Positions 1 through 9,963 are shown, counted from the stretch's first letter. The stretch: DNA of 64,000 bases from Tundrisphaera lichenicola (GCF_051175385.1 NZ_CP195106.1:7316001-7380000), one strand, 5' to 3'. Notes: generated from the letters alone by a model not told the origin. Numbers and translations are program-made.

Positions 1-475
1 TGATCAGTTCGATGACGTCGGCGAAGTCCTTGAGCCGGTGGAGCCCGCCGGTCATCCCGGAGGCCAACTTCAACTCGACGAGCGTCGGCAAGTTGAGGTA
101 GTTGATCCCGTCGCGGTCGACACTCACCGAGGCGGGATCGGGGAACGCGACCGGCTTGGGCTTGCCGTCGCCGGGATAGTCGCCGGTGACCAGGAACTCG
201 ATCCGGACGCCATTCTCGACGTCTCGAAGTTGCTTGCTGCCCGCGAACGGCGGAAGGTAGCCCAGGCCGTCCAACCGTTCGTGGATCGTCTTGAGAGATT
301 CTCGCGTCACGAGCAGGTCGACATCGACGGTGAAGCGTTCGAAACCATGTTCGAACAGGGCCAACCCGCCGACGACGGCAAACGGAATGCCCAGGTCATC
401 CAGCCGACGAGCGAGCCTGTGCAACGTCTTGAAGACGTCGTTATCCTTCCGGAAGTGGCTCCCTCCCTGATCCAT
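1..475 (-). CDS. Nucleotidyltransferase-like protein, 3' end beyond window
   Basis: The minus-strand frame is open from an ATG at 475 to the window edge, giving about 158 residues without a stop, so the C-terminus is missing. Near residues 30-50 it carries a GG motif followed by a DVDLLV segment, the glycine pair and D-x-D arrangement of minimal nucleotidyltransferases (MNT/AbiEii-like). The next part (VENGVRIEFL) also fits that fold. Such proteins may act as antitoxins, or as NMP or aminoglycoside transferases; nothing here decides which. It lies 79 bp downstream of gyrA on the same strand. The family call is by motif only. Confidence 0.6.
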   Translation of the reverse strand, partial: MDQGGSHFRKDNDVFKTLHRLARRLDDLGIPFAVVGGLALFEHGFERFTVDVDLLVTRESLKTIHERLDGLGYLPPFAGSKQLRDVENGVRIEFLVTGDYPGDGKPKPVAFPDPASVSVDRDGINYLNLPTLVELKLASGMTGGLHRLKDFADVIELI

Positions 476-554
476 CGCCCAGGTCCTGTCTTGCTTCAAT
501 TTCTGCTCATAAATGATCACCGATCACCTCCGATGCCGGATGGGCGGAGGCGGC

Positions 555-3239
555 TCACTCCGCGTCGGGCTCGCCGTCGTGGTCCAGGTCGTCGATGTGG
601 TCGCTGGCCTCGGCCCCTCCCACCCCGTCGTCGAGGATGTGGGTGGCGGGCGGGATCGCGGGGGCTTCGCCCTCGACGTCGGGCAGGTCTTCGGTGGCCT
701 GCAGCAGCTCGGCCTCCGGGAGCTTGGCCAGCGAGCTGACCGCGTTCCCCTCCTCGACGCGGATCAGGCGGACGCCCTGGGTGTTCCGGCCGATCAGCCT
801 CATGTCGGAGACGGCGGTCCGGATCAGGATGCCCCCGCTGGTGGTCAGCATGACCTCGTCGGCGTCGGTGACCTTGGCGATCGCCACCACCGGGCCGTTC
901 CGGTCGGTCACCTTGATGTCGATCAGGCCCTTGCCGGCGCGGTTCTGAGATCGGTACTCGGTCAGGGCGGTCCGCTTGCCGAAGCCGTTGGCGCAGACGG
1001 TCAGGAGGCTCGCCGGGTCGTCGTCGCCGTTGGCCACGACCATCCCCACGACCTCGTCGTCGTCCTGGAGCTCGATCCCCTTGACGCCGAAGGCGGGCCG
1101 CCCCATCGAGCGGACCTTGGACTCGTCGAATCGGATCGACATGCCCTCTTTCGTCGACAGGATCACGTGATCATTGGCCTTGGTCCGGGCCACGCCGATC
1201 AGCTCATCCCCCTCGTCCAGCCCGAGGGCGATGATCCCCCGGCCCAGTGGGCGTTTGAAGGCCGTCAGGTTGGTCTTCTTGACCGTCCCCCGGCGGGTGA
1301 CCATGAACAGCGACTCGTCCTCGTTGAACTGGCGGACCGGGACCAGGCCGGTGATCTTCTCCCCCTCGGTCAGCTGGAGGAGGTTGACGATCGCCCGGCC
1401 GGACGAGGTCCGGGTCTGCTCGGGGATGTCGTAGACCTTGAGCCAGAGGACCTTGCCGTGGTCGGTGAAGAACAGGATGTAGTCGTGGGTCAGGGCCACG
1501 AACATGTGTTCGAGGAAGTCGTCCCCCTTGGTGTTGGTGGCCGAGATCCCCCGCCCTCCGCGATTCTGGGCGCGGTAGGTGCTGGGCGGGAGCCGCTTGA
1601 TGTAGCCGTCGTGGGTGACGGTCACCACCATGTACTCCTCGCGGATCAGGGCCTCCTTGTCGTAGTCGCCCAATTCCTCGGGGTCGATCACGCTCCGGCG
1701 GTCGTTGGCGTACTTCTGCTTGATCTCGCGGAGGTCGGTTCGGATCAGGTCGAGCACCAGCCGCTCGTCGGCCAGGATGCGCTCGTAGCTGTCGATATTC
1801 TGGCGGAGTCCGGTGTACTCGGCCACGAGCTTGTCGGCCTCCAGGCCGGTGAGCTGCTGGAGCCTCATGGCGAGGATCGCGTCCGCCTGCATCCGGGTCA
1901 GCCCCCCGGTCTCGCGAGCGTCGGGGTTGTTCAGGGCGCGTCGGAGGACCTCGGCGGAGACCTCCATCCCCATCAACCGGGCGCGGGCCTCCAGCGGGTT
2001 GGCGGACGATCGGATCACCCGGATGATCTCGTCGATGTACGCCAGCGCGATCAGCAAGCCTTCGACGATGTGCGCCCGCTGGCGGGCCTGGCGGAGCTGG
2101 AACTGGGTCCGCCGCCGGATCACGTTGACCCGGTGGTCGAGGAACAGCCGGAGCATCCGCTTGAGCGGCAGCTCCTCGGGCCGGCCGTCGACCAGGGCCA
2201 GCATGATCACGCTGAACGAGTCCTGCAGCGGCGAGTATTGATAGAGCTGGTTGAGGATGACGTTGGGGTCTTCCCCCTTCTTGACCTTCACCACGATCCG
2301 GACCGGCTGCTTGCGGTCGGACTCGTCGACGATGTCGGTCACGCCGGTCACTCGGTCGCCGTTGACCAGTTCGGCCAGCTTGATGAGGAGCGGTCCCTTG
2401 GTGAGCTGGTAGGGGATCTCGGTGAAGATGATGTGCGAGCGGCCGTCCTTCAGCTCCTCGATTTCATGCTTGGCCCGCATGATGACCTTGCCCCGGCCGG
2501 TCCGATAAGCCTCGCGGATCCCCCATCGGCCGCAGATGGTCCCGCCGGTGGGGAAGTCGGGGCCGTGGATGTGCTCCATCAGCCCTTCGAGGTCGATCTC
2601 GGGGTCGTCGATCAGGGCCACGGCGGCGTCGCAGACCTCGCCCAGGTTGTGCGGCGGGATGCTGGTGGCCATCCCGACGGCGATCCCGCCCGAGCCGTTG
2701 ACCAGCAGGTTGGGGAACTTGGCGGGCAGGACCCGCGGCTCCATGTGCTTCTCGTCGTAGCTTGGCTGGAAGTCGACGGTGTCGAGCCGGATGTCTTCGA
2801 GCATCTCGGCGGCCACCGGGCTTAATTTGGCCTCCGTGTACCGCATGGCCGCCGGCGGGAGCCCGTGAATCGAGCCGAAGTTCCCCTGGCCGGTGATCAG
2901 GAGATGCCGCATGTTCCACCACTGGGCCATCCGTGCCAGGGTCGGATAGATCGAGTTGTCGCCGTGCGGGTGATACCGCTTCATCGTCTCGCCGACGATC
3001 CCCGCGCACTTGCTGGTCGACCCGCCCGGCGTGAGCCCCAGGTCGAGCATCGCCGTCAGGATCCGCCGCTGCGAGGGCTTCAGGCCGTCGCGGACGTCGG
3101 GCAAGGCCCGGCTGACGATGACCGACATCGCATAGGTGAGATAGCTCTCCTTGAGCTCGGTCTCGATGTTCAGCGGCGGAGTCGGCAAGTGATCGGGGTT
3201 CTGGGGCGCGGCGGTGCTCACGGTCGATCCCTCATCCAT
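555..3239 (-). CDS. gyrA: DNA gyrase subunit A
   Basis: An 894-residue GyrA, the cleavage and religation subunit that works with GyrB to introduce negative supercoils. The N-terminal breakage-reunion domain has the catalytic tyrosine Y134 in AAMRYTE, and a GyrA box (QNRGGRG, residues 558-564) opens the C-terminal DNA-wrapping domain, favouring gyrase over topoisomerase IV. The quinolone pocket reads HPHGDNSIYP, so the positions equivalent to E. coli Ser83 and Asp87 are Asn95 and Pro99. The stretch before the active site (IHGLPP) also differs from the usual IDGDSA. The acidic tail is short. It is 36 kb from gyrB on the same strand. The ATG at 3239 gives a short leader before the conserved core. 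Confidence 0.97.
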   Translation of the reverse strand: MDEGSTVSTAAPQNPDHLPTPPLNIETELKESYLTYAMSVIVSRALPDVRDGLKPSQRRILTAMLDLGLTPGGSTSKCAGIVGETMKRYHPHGDNSIYPTLARMAQWWNMRHLLITGQGNFGSIHGLPPAAMRYTEAKLSPVAAEMLEDIRLDTVDFQPSYDEKHMEPRVLPAKFPNLLVNGSGGIAVGMATSIPPHNLGEVCDAAVALIDDPEIDLEGLMEHIHGPDFPTGGTICGRWGIREAYRTGRGKVIMRAKHEIEELKDGRSHIIFTEIPYQLTKGPLLIKLAELVNGDRVTGVTDIVDESDRKQPVRIVVKVKKGEDPNVILNQLYQYSPLQDSFSVIMLALVDGRPEELPLKRMLRLFLDHRVNVIRRRTQFQLRQARQRAHIVEGLLIALAYIDEIIRVIRSSANPLEARARLMGMEVSAEVLRRALNNPDARETGGLTRMQADAILAMRLQQLTGLEADKLVAEYTGLRQNIDSYERILADERLVLDLIRTDLREIKQKYANDRRSVIDPEELGDYDKEALIREEYMVVTVTHDGYIKRLPPSTYRAQNRGGRGISATNTKGDDFLEHMFVALTHDYILFFTDHGKVLWLKVYDIPEQTRTSSGRAIVNLLQLTEGEKITGLVPVRQFNEDESLFMVTRRGTVKKTNLTAFKRPLGRGIIALGLDEGDELIGVARTKANDHVILSTKEGMSIRFDESKVRSMGRPAFGVKGIELQDDDEVVGMVVANGDDDPASLLTVCANGFGKRTALTEYRSQNRAGKGLIDIKVTDRNGPVVAIAKVTDADEVMLTTSGGILIRTAVSDMRLIGRNTQGVRLIRVEEGNAVSSLAKLPEAELLQATEDLPDVEGEAPAIPPATHILDDGVGGAEASDHIDDLDHDGEPDAE

Positions 3240-3589
3240 TCATCGGAAGTCGTCGCGCCCGGCCGGACCCAGCCCGCGACCATCCAAGATAAGGAGATCA
3301 TTGTACACGAACGAGCCCCCATTCGGCAACGCCAGGGCCGTCGATCCAGTCACCTCTAAGTCCCGGAATATTCAACAGTTCGATCGACGGTTGATGGTCG
3401 CCCAAACCGACATTCCCGCCCCACTCTCGATCGAGGTCTCTCGCCGAGAATTCCACCCTGGTCCTTCCCGATTCGACCGCTGGCGGTTGTTGCCTATTCT
3501 TCAAAGAATTGATGCGTGCAATGCTATCCTCATTTTCTTAGATTCATGGGCCGAAGACGGACCTGATTAAGAGACGACCGGAGACTGTG
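3240..3589. other. Divergent intergenic region between gyrA and the TPR gene
   Basis: About 350 bp separates two divergent genes. It has lower GC than its flanks toward the 3500 side and should hold both promoters. Apart from the gyrA promoter candidate, no convincing site or gene was seen. Confidence 0.6.
3300..3329 (-). promoter_or_regulatory. Candidate gyrA promoter
   Basis: Reading the minus strand, TTGCCG (3329-3324) and TACAAT (3305-3300) are separated by 18 bp and lie about 60 bp upstream of the gyrA start. This is a sigma-70-like match by eye only. Confidence 0.4.
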
Positions 3590-6043
3590 ATGTTCGATTC
3601 GACGACCCGGATGGTGCTGGCCTGCCTGATCCTGGCGGGCTTCGCGAGAGGGCAGGACCCGGCCCCGGGGGTCGGGGCCAAGGTGATCACGAAATATAAT
3701 GTGCCGATGCGGGACGACGCGGGGGAGGTTGAGAACACCTCAGACATGCGACTCTTCACCGTCGAGCGGGCCAAGGGGGACGATCTCCTGATCTCCGGCG
3801 GGCCCGCGAAGGGCTGGGTCGAGGTGTCCGAAGTGGTCGAGTTCGACAAGGCCATCGCCTTCTTCTCCGGGGAAATCCGGGACGACCCGGATTCCGAGCC
3901 CGCCTACCACTGGCGAGGCTCGGTCTGGCAGAAGCTCGGCAAGCTCGACAACGCCATCGAGGACTACGGCCAGGCGATTCGGATCCTCCCGGACCATGGC
4001 GCGGCGTATCTCGACCGGGGCATGGCCTGGCAAGCCAAGGGGGATCTCGACCGGGCCATCGAAGACTACGATCGGGCCATCAAGCTCGAACCCGACGACG
4101 CCTGGGCCTACCTCAACCGGGGCCTCGCCCGCGAGGCCTGGGAGGAGCACGACAAGGCCATCGACGACTACTCGAAGGCCATCGAACTTTCCCCGGACTA
4201 TGCCACGGCCTACGGCAACCGGGGCCTCGCCTGGGAAGCCAAGGGAGAGCACGACAAGGCCATCGAGGACCAGACCAAAGCCATCGAACTCGACCCGACC
4301 GACGCCTCGTTCTACAGCAATCGGGGTTACGCCCTCGACTCCAAGGGGGAACTCGAACGGGCCATTGAGGATTACACCCGGGCCATCGAGCTCGAACCCG
4401 ACAACGCCCTGACGTTCAACAATCGGGGCTACGCGCGATACGCCAGGCAGAATATCGACGAGGCCATCGAGGACTACGACCGGGCCATCAAGCTCAACCC
4501 CGATTTGGTCGTGGCCCGCTACAACCGAGGGCAGGCCCGGTACGCCAAGGGGGAGTTCGACAAGGCCATCGAGGACTACGAGGCGATCATGGCCATCGAC
4601 CCGAAGGACGCCTCGGCCCTGTTCAACCGGGGGACGGCCCGGGAGGCCAGGGGGGATCGGGATGGGGCCATCGCCGATTACACGCGATCCATCGAGCTCG
4701 ATCCGGATGAGGCCGCGGCCTACTTCAACCGGGCCCTCCTCCGCGAAGCTCGCGGGGAACACGACGGGGCCATCGAGGACCTCGATCAGTCCATCCGGCT
4801 CGATCCCGACGACTCCTCGGCCTACCGGAACCGAGGGATGGTCCGCTTCGGTATGGGGGATCTCGGCCGGGCCATCGACGACTACAACAAGGCGATTGAA
4901 CTCGACCCGGAAGACGCGATGTCCTTCTACAACCGGGCCCTCGCGCTCTTCACCGGCCGCGAAGTCGCCCGCGCCATCGACGACTACAGCCGAGCCATCG
5001 AGATCGATCCCGAGATGGCCCTGGCCTATCTCAACCGGGGGATCGCTCGGATCGACATCGGGGAGTTGGACAAGGCCATCGAGGACGCCACCCGAGCCAT
5101 CGAACTCGACCCGGAAGACTTCAAGGGCCACAACAATCGGGGCCTCGCCCGTCGACTCAAGGGGGACCTCCAGGGGGCCATCGAGGACTCCGACCGGGCC
5201 GTCGGGCTCAGCCCGGAGAATCCCCTGGTCTACCGGAACCGGGGGAAGACCCTGTCCGAGAGGAAGGAGTACGATCGCGCCATCGAAGATTATTCGAAGG
5301 CCATCACGCTCCAACCCGACGACGCAACGTCCTACTTCTATCGAGGCAACGCGCGGACGGCGAAAGGGAAGGTCGACCTGGCCATCGACGATTACAGCCA
5401 GGCCATCCGGATCGACCCGAAGCTCTCCCTGGCTTACCTGAATCGCGGGAGCGTCCGTGACGACAAGGGGGAGTTCGACAAGGCCATCGAAGACTATGAA
5501 CAGGCCCTGGAGATCGACCCGAAGCTCGCGCTGGCCTACAACAATCGGGGCCACACCCGATTCTCGATGCTTGAGTTCGACAAGGCCATCGCCGACTTCG
5601 ACCGGGCCATCGAGCTCGACCCGAAATACCTACTGGCTTACCACAACCGGGCACTCGCCTGGACCGCCAGTCGGGAGTTCGCCAGGGCCCTGGCCGACTA
5701 TGATGCGGCGATCGGGATCGACCCGAATGACCTGTTCGCCCTCAGGAATCGGGCCTGGATTTTGGCCACTTGCCCGGATGAACAGATCAGGGACGGCAGG
5801 CAGGCCGTCGAATCGGCCACGAAGGCCTGCGAGCGGAACTCGTGGAAGTCGGCCAATGACCTGAGCGTGCTGGCCGCGGCCCTCGCCGAGGCCGGCGACT
5901 TCGATCAGGCGATGAAGCGGCAGGAAGAGGCCATCACGCTGGCCCTCCGGGACGGGACGGGCTTGTTGCGATTCTGGATCGTCCCGGCCCTCTATCGGAC
6001 CTATGCCCTCTATCGCGACAAGAAGCCGTATCGGCAGCCATGA
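3590..6043 (+). CDS. Secreted protein with 19 tandem TPR units
   Basis: About 817 residues. A short hydrophobic leader ending near FARGQ suggests export. A small N-terminal segment (about residues 25-80, KVITKYNVPMRD..GWVEV) resembles the SH3-like region in front of planctomycete TPR proteins. Nineteen consecutive 34-residue TPR units follow, each starting AI-D/E-DY and containing a YxNRG core (for example AIEDYDRAIKLEPDDAWAY). The end (WILATCPD, then a helical tail) is the usual cap of these proteins. TPR arrays are protein-binding scaffolds; the partner is unknown. The ATG at 3590 follows GGAGA; a GTG directly before it is the alternative. No operon partner is visible. Confidence 0.9.
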   Translation: MFDSTTRMVLACLILAGFARGQDPAPGVGAKVITKYNVPMRDDAGEVENTSDMRLFTVERAKGDDLLISGGPAKGWVEVSEVVEFDKAIAFFSGEIRDDPDSEPAYHWRGSVWQKLGKLDNAIEDYGQAIRILPDHGAAYLDRGMAWQAKGDLDRAIEDYDRAIKLEPDDAWAYLNRGLAREAWEEHDKAIDDYSKAIELSPDYATAYGNRGLAWEAKGEHDKAIEDQTKAIELDPTDASFYSNRGYALDSKGELERAIEDYTRAIELEPDNALTFNNRGYARYARQNIDEAIEDYDRAIKLNPDLVVARYNRGQARYAKGEFDKAIEDYEAIMAIDPKDASALFNRGTAREARGDRDGAIADYTRSIELDPDEAAAYFNRALLREARGEHDGAIEDLDQSIRLDPDDSSAYRNRGMVRFGMGDLGRAIDDYNKAIELDPEDAMSFYNRALALFTGREVARAIDDYSRAIEIDPEMALAYLNRGIARIDIGELDKAIEDATRAIELDPEDFKGHNNRGLARRLKGDLQGAIEDSDRAVGLSPENPLVYRNRGKTLSERKEYDRAIEDYSKAITLQPDDATSYFYRGNARTAKGKVDLAIDDYSQAIRIDPKLSLAYLNRGSVRDDKGEFDKAIEDYEQALEIDPKLALAYNNRGHTRFSMLEFDKAIADFDRAIELDPKYLLAYHNRALAWTASREFARALADYDAAIGIDPNDLFALRNRAWILATCPDEQIRDGRQAVESATKACERNSWKSANDLSVLAAALAEAGDFDQAMKRQEEAITLALRDGTGLLRFWIVPALYRTYALYRDKKPYRQP

Positions 6044-6203
6044 ATCCGGGTCGACGATCCAGGGGCCGGGCCTGTCCCAAATTATCACCCGGCCCCGAAA
6101 ACCTTCGACCACACCCTTGCGAAGATCAAGGGGGCGGGGTAAGGTCTGAGGTGCAAATCTCGGATCAAGATCCTTGTCCTTCCCCTCTCGATCATGGCGG
6201 GCG

Positions 6204-6614
6204 ATGCGGCCGACTCATCCGGGACGTCATCGATGGGCCTGTGCGGGGGCGTTCCTGACGCTCCTGGCGATCGCCCTCGCTGCGCCCTCGACGAGCCGGG
6301 CCGACTGCCGGCATCCGGGCGACCGGCCCTCGATCGGGCTCGATGCCGACGCGTTCCGCGCCGAGGCCCCCTCGGATGACCTGGCACCGGCCCCGCCGCC
6401 CAAACCCTGCGATGGCCCGCAGTGCTCGGGCAAGACCGCCCCCCCCATGACGCCCGCCCCGCAGCCTCCGCCCCGCGCCGAGACCTGGGGACAGCTCATC
6501 GTGCCCGCACCGATCCTCGGCCCCGAGCCCGGATCGCGGACGCCCGAGGATTCCCCCGGGCGGCCCGTCCACCAGACCGGCTCGATCTTCCACCCGCCCC
6601 GACTCCCCCGCTGA
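6204..6614 (+). CDS. Small secreted Pro/Cys protein, cassette copy A
   Basis: About 136 residues. The N-terminal hydrophobic run (GAFLTLLAIALAAPSTSRA) is a signal peptide with an AxA-like site before DC. The mature part is rich in proline and has three cysteines in the motifs RADC, KPCDG and PQCSG. No known domain was recognised. It is the first gene of a cassette that recurs at 9378, where the same protein is almost identical. The DUF1559 gene follows 176 bp downstream. The ATG at 6204 was chosen because it matches the start of copy B; an in-frame TTG lies 30 bp upstream. It could be a small envelope protein; function unknown. Confidence 0.65.
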   Translation: MRPTHPGRHRWACAGAFLTLLAIALAAPSTSRADCRHPGDRPSIGLDADAFRAEAPSDDLAPAPPPKPCDGPQCSGKTAPPMTPAPQPPPRAETWGQLIVPAPILGPEPGSRTPEDSPGRPVHQTGSIFHPPRLPR

Positions 6615-6790
6615 TCTCTCCGCGCGACCGTACCGAGATCATCCCGCGCCCTGCTGCGCTCGATGATCCCGGCCCGTCATCCCTCGACGAACCCATCGCG
6701 AGCGACGCCTCGTCGTACCCGGCTGGGTATCCGTTCGGCCATCCTTGAAGTGCGCGAAATCATCAGCATTCCATCATCGGGGGAGATCCC

Positions 6791-7765
6791 ATGCGCCGCC
6801 ATCATCGCTCCGCGTTCACGCTCATCGAATTGCTGGTCGTCATCGCCATCATCGCCGTGCTCATCGCCCTGCTCCTGCCCGCCGTCCAGTCGGCCCGCGA
6901 GGCCGCCCGCCGGATGCAGTGCGTGAACAATCTCAAGCAGATCGGACTGGCCCTTCACAACTATCACGACACGGTGGGCACCTTCCCGCTGGGGCGGACC
7001 ACCCCGTACGACGTCTCTTATTCTCCCCTGGCCCGGTTCCTGCCGTACATGGAGCAGGCCAACCTGGGAAATGCGCTCAACTACAGCCTGGGATACAACC
7101 AACTGGCGAACACGACGGTCCTGAATACCTCGCTGAGCCTGTTCCTCTGCCCGTCCGACACCGCCACGCAGATCCCCGCCGGGGTCGGGGGCGGGACGAA
7201 TTACCGGTCCAACGAGGGGACGAGCGTCGTCATGTGGTACGGGCCCAGCGACACGACGAACGTCAACGCGGGGATGCCCGCGCCCAACGGCCTGTTCTTC
7301 GCCAACCTCCAGTGCCGGATCGCCGACGTGACCGACGGGACCAGCAACACCGCCGCCTTCAGCGAGCACGTCATCGGCGACTTCAGCCAGACCATCTCGA
7401 CCGACAAGTCGGACACCTACCGGCCCGGGACCTACCCGGCCACCCCCGACGAGGCGGTGTCCCTCTGCAAGGCCACCGACATCACGAACCTGACGCTCCA
7501 GGGCGTCTCCGTCGTCGGGTCACCGTGGGTTTACGGCTATCACTCGACGTCGAGCTACTGGCACATCGGGCCGCCCAACTCCCGGTCGTGCATGTTCCCC
7601 CCGTCGCGGATCAGCACCACGGCCAACAGCCGCCACCCCGGCGGGGTCAACCTCCTGATGACCGACGGCTCGGCCCGGTTCGTCAAGGACACGGTCGACA
7701 TCAAGGCCTGGCGAGGGCTCGGGACCCGGAACGGCGGCGAGGTCCTCAGCGCCGACCAGTTCTGA
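6791..7765 (+). CDS. DUF1559 pseudopilin-like protein, cassette copy A
   Basis: 324 residues. The N-terminus is a type IV pilin/pseudopilin methylation signal (SAFTLIELLVVIAIIAVLIALLLPAVQ), so it should be processed by prepilin peptidase and anchored by the following helix. The DUF1559 body follows, with NNLKQIGLALHNYHD near residue 46, the LCPSD motif, and the C-terminal SRHPGGVN..DGSARFVKD signature. This is one of the most expanded planctomycete families; its role is uncertain, probably a surface or type II secretion-like assembly. The ATG follows a GGGGGAG ribosome site. Its paralogue is at 9964. Confidence 0.93.
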   Translation: MRRHHRSAFTLIELLVVIAIIAVLIALLLPAVQSAREAARRMQCVNNLKQIGLALHNYHDTVGTFPLGRTTPYDVSYSPLARFLPYMEQANLGNALNYSLGYNQLANTTVLNTSLSLFLCPSDTATQIPAGVGGGTNYRSNEGTSVVMWYGPSDTTNVNAGMPAPNGLFFANLQCRIADVTDGTSNTAAFSEHVIGDFSQTISTDKSDTYRPGTYPATPDEAVSLCKATDITNLTLQGVSVVGSPWVYGYHSTSSYWHIGPPNSRSCMFPPSRISTTANSRHPGGVNLLMTDGSARFVKDTVDIKAWRGLGTRNGGEVLSADQF

Positions 7766-7965
7766 TCGATCGGCGGATCGAGACCCTCATCGACCCTCCG
7801 CGTCATCGCGGAACGCCCACCTCCCCCCCCCCCGGGAGGCCGACCGGTGGCGAAGTCCGACGCTTCGTCACCGAAGACCCGAGGCCGGCGCCCGCCCCCC
7901 CGGGAGAGGCGGGCCAGGCTCACCCCACACGACCAAAACATTCCCACCAATCCAGAGTAACGTTC

Positions 7966-9279
7966 ATGCGTAACCGATCGCTCCTCATGACCGCGACCTT
8001 TCTGGGGCTGGCCGGCCCGAGCCTCGCCGATGGCCCCCCGACGGTGCCCGTCACACGGCCCGAGATGAAGCAGTTCCTCGAGAATTCCAAGCGGAACAAG
8101 CCTCGGCTCCCCCTGCCCGAATTGACGGCCGAGGAGCATGAGAAGGCCGGGAAGGGGGACTGGTCGGTCGTGAATAACGGCCGGATGCGGAAGTTCTACC
8201 TGCCGGCCGAGGTCACCGGCGCCGGGTTCCTCCGCGAGCCCGATCCCGCCATGACGCTCGGCTACCCGTTCCAGACGATGATCTTCTGGATCGTCTCGCG
8301 CTGTAACAACTGCACCTACTGCATGGGCCATCAGGAAACCAAGCTCACCGCCGCCGGCCTGAGCGAGGAACGGATCGCCGCGCTCGATGGCGACTGGTCC
8401 GAGTTCACCGAGGCCGAGCGCACCGCGTTCGGTTTCGCCCGCAAGCTCACCCTGACGCCCGAGCGGGTCACGGCCGACGACGTCGAGGGGCTCCGGCGAT
8501 TCTACACCGAGGCCCAGATCCTCGAGATCCTCCTGGTCACCGGCAACTTCAACGCGATGAACCGCTGGACCGGGGCGCTCAAGATCCCGCAGGAAGACCA
8601 CCGGGTCTACCTGACCGAGACCCCGGCGAAGTATCGGGCCACGGCCAGCCGGGTCGCGCCGCTCGACCCGGCCCGGCACGACTCGGCCTCGTCCCTCGCC
8701 GGTCCCTCGCGGCGCCCGCCCCTGGAGTCGAAGGCCGAGGTCGAGGCGGCCCTGGCCGACTGCCGGGCCCGGACCCCGATCCTGCCGCTGGTCGACGAGG
8801 CGAAGGCCCGCGCGATCCTCCCGGCCGACTGGCCCTCGGGCCCCCTGCCCGAGTGGGTTCGACTGCTGGCGACCTTCCCCAAGGCGGGACTCGCGCGGAT
8901 CGAACTGCATCGGGGGGCCGAGGAGAAGGGCACCCTGGACGCCCGACTCAAGGCCGAGATCGCCTATACCGCCGCCCGGCGTGACCGGGCCTGGTACGCC
9001 CTGGGCCACGCCCGCGAGCGACTGGCGGCGCTCGGGTTCTCCGACGACCAGATCGACGCGCTCGACGGACCGCTCGACGCCTTCCCTCCCGCCGAACGGG
9101 CCACGCTCGCCATGGCTCGCAAATTGACCACCGACCCCGCCCTGATCGGCGATGACGATGTGGCCGCCCTCCGGGCCCAACTCTCCGACAAGCAGACCGC
9201 CGAGGTGATCCACCACGTCACCGAGGCCGCCTTCTTCGACCGGGTCACCGAGGCCGCCCGGCTTCGCCTGGAAGATTGA
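7966..9279 (+). CDS. Two-domain carboxymuconolactone decarboxylase-like protein, copy A
   Basis: 437 residues with a signal-like leader (MTATFLGLAGPSLADG). Two AhpD/CMD-like helical domains follow. The first (about residues 95-220) keeps a redox-type CxxC plus His: C116, C119 and H122 in CTYCMGH, with an extra C113. The second (about 285-437) aligns in pattern (LG-FSDDQIDALDG), but its cysteines are replaced (RAWYALGH), so it is probably structural. AhpD-type proteins reduce peroxides or act as decarboxylases; the substrate is unknown. The same open frame extends far upstream, but the ATG at 7966 is supported by the homologous start of copy B at 11455. It follows the DUF1559 gene by 200 bp. 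Confidence 0.82.
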   Translation: MRNRSLLMTATFLGLAGPSLADGPPTVPVTRPEMKQFLENSKRNKPRLPLPELTAEEHEKAGKGDWSVVNNGRMRKFYLPAEVTGAGFLREPDPAMTLGYPFQTMIFWIVSRCNNCTYCMGHQETKLTAAGLSEERIAALDGDWSEFTEAERTAFGFARKLTLTPERVTADDVEGLRRFYTEAQILEILLVTGNFNAMNRWTGALKIPQEDHRVYLTETPAKYRATASRVAPLDPARHDSASSLAGPSRRPPLESKAEVEAALADCRARTPILPLVDEAKARAILPADWPSGPLPEWVRLLATFPKAGLARIELHRGAEEKGTLDARLKAEIAYTAARRDRAWYALGHARERLAALGFSDDQIDALDGPLDAFPPAERATLAMARKLTTDPALIGDDDVAALRAQLSDKQTAEVIHHVTEAAFFDRVTEAARLRLED

Positions 9280-9377
9280 CGATCGAAATGATTGCTGATT
9301 GACGATCGCGGTCATCGGCTTTCCTGCCGATCCTTCGCGGGCCTTGACCGAAACCATCACTCCGATCCGGGCGGGGC

Positions 9378-9788
9378 ATGCGGCCGATTCCATCGAGGAT
9401 CATGTCGACGGCGAGAGCCGGGGCGTTCCTGACGCTCCTGGCGATCGCCCTCGCTGCGCCCTCGACGAGCCGGGCCGACTGCCGGCATCCGGGCGACCGG
9501 CCCTCGATCGGGCTCGATGTCGACGCGTTCCGCGCCGAGGCCCCCTCGGATGACCTGGCACCACTCCCGCCGCCCAAGCCCTGCGATGGCCCGCAGTGCT
9601 CGGGCAAGACGGCCTCACCGATGACGCCCGCCCCCCAGCCCCCGCCCCGCGCGGAGAGTTGGGGACAGCTCCTCGCGCCCGCACCGATCCTCGGGCCCGA
9701 GCCCGGATCGCCGACGCCCGAGGATTCCCCGGAGCGGCCGGTCCACCAGGCCGGCTCGATCTTCCACCCGCCCCGACTCCCCCGCTGA
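9378..9788 (+). CDS. Small secreted Pro/Cys protein, cassette copy B
   Basis: About 136 residues, nearly identical to the product at 6204 from the signal peptide to the final HPPRLPR. It has the same three cysteines and the PRAE(T/S)WGQL segment. An alternative ATG at 9402 would start directly at a good signal peptide (MSTARAGAFLTLLAIALA). The noncoding stretch after its stop is also conserved between copies, suggesting either recent duplication or gene conversion across this part of the cassette. Function unknown. Confidence 0.65.
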   Translation: MRPIPSRIMSTARAGAFLTLLAIALAAPSTSRADCRHPGDRPSIGLDVDAFRAEAPSDDLAPLPPPKPCDGPQCSGKTASPMTPAPQPPPRAESWGQLLAPAPILGPEPGSPTPEDSPERPVHQAGSIFHPPRLPR

Positions 9789-9963
9789 TCTCTCCGCGCG
9801 ACCGTACCGAGATCATCCCGCGCCCTCGGCGCCCCCGATGATCCCGGCCCGTCGTCCCTCGACGATCCCATCCCGCCCGGCGACCCCGCGTCGACCCCGG
9901 CTGGTTCTCCGATCGACCATCCTTTGCGCGAAATCATCAGCATTCCTATTAGGGGGAGATCTC

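Noticed and set aside
513..2825. Long plus-strand frame opposite gyrA
   Set aside because: Antisense to gyrA, no recognisable protein features.
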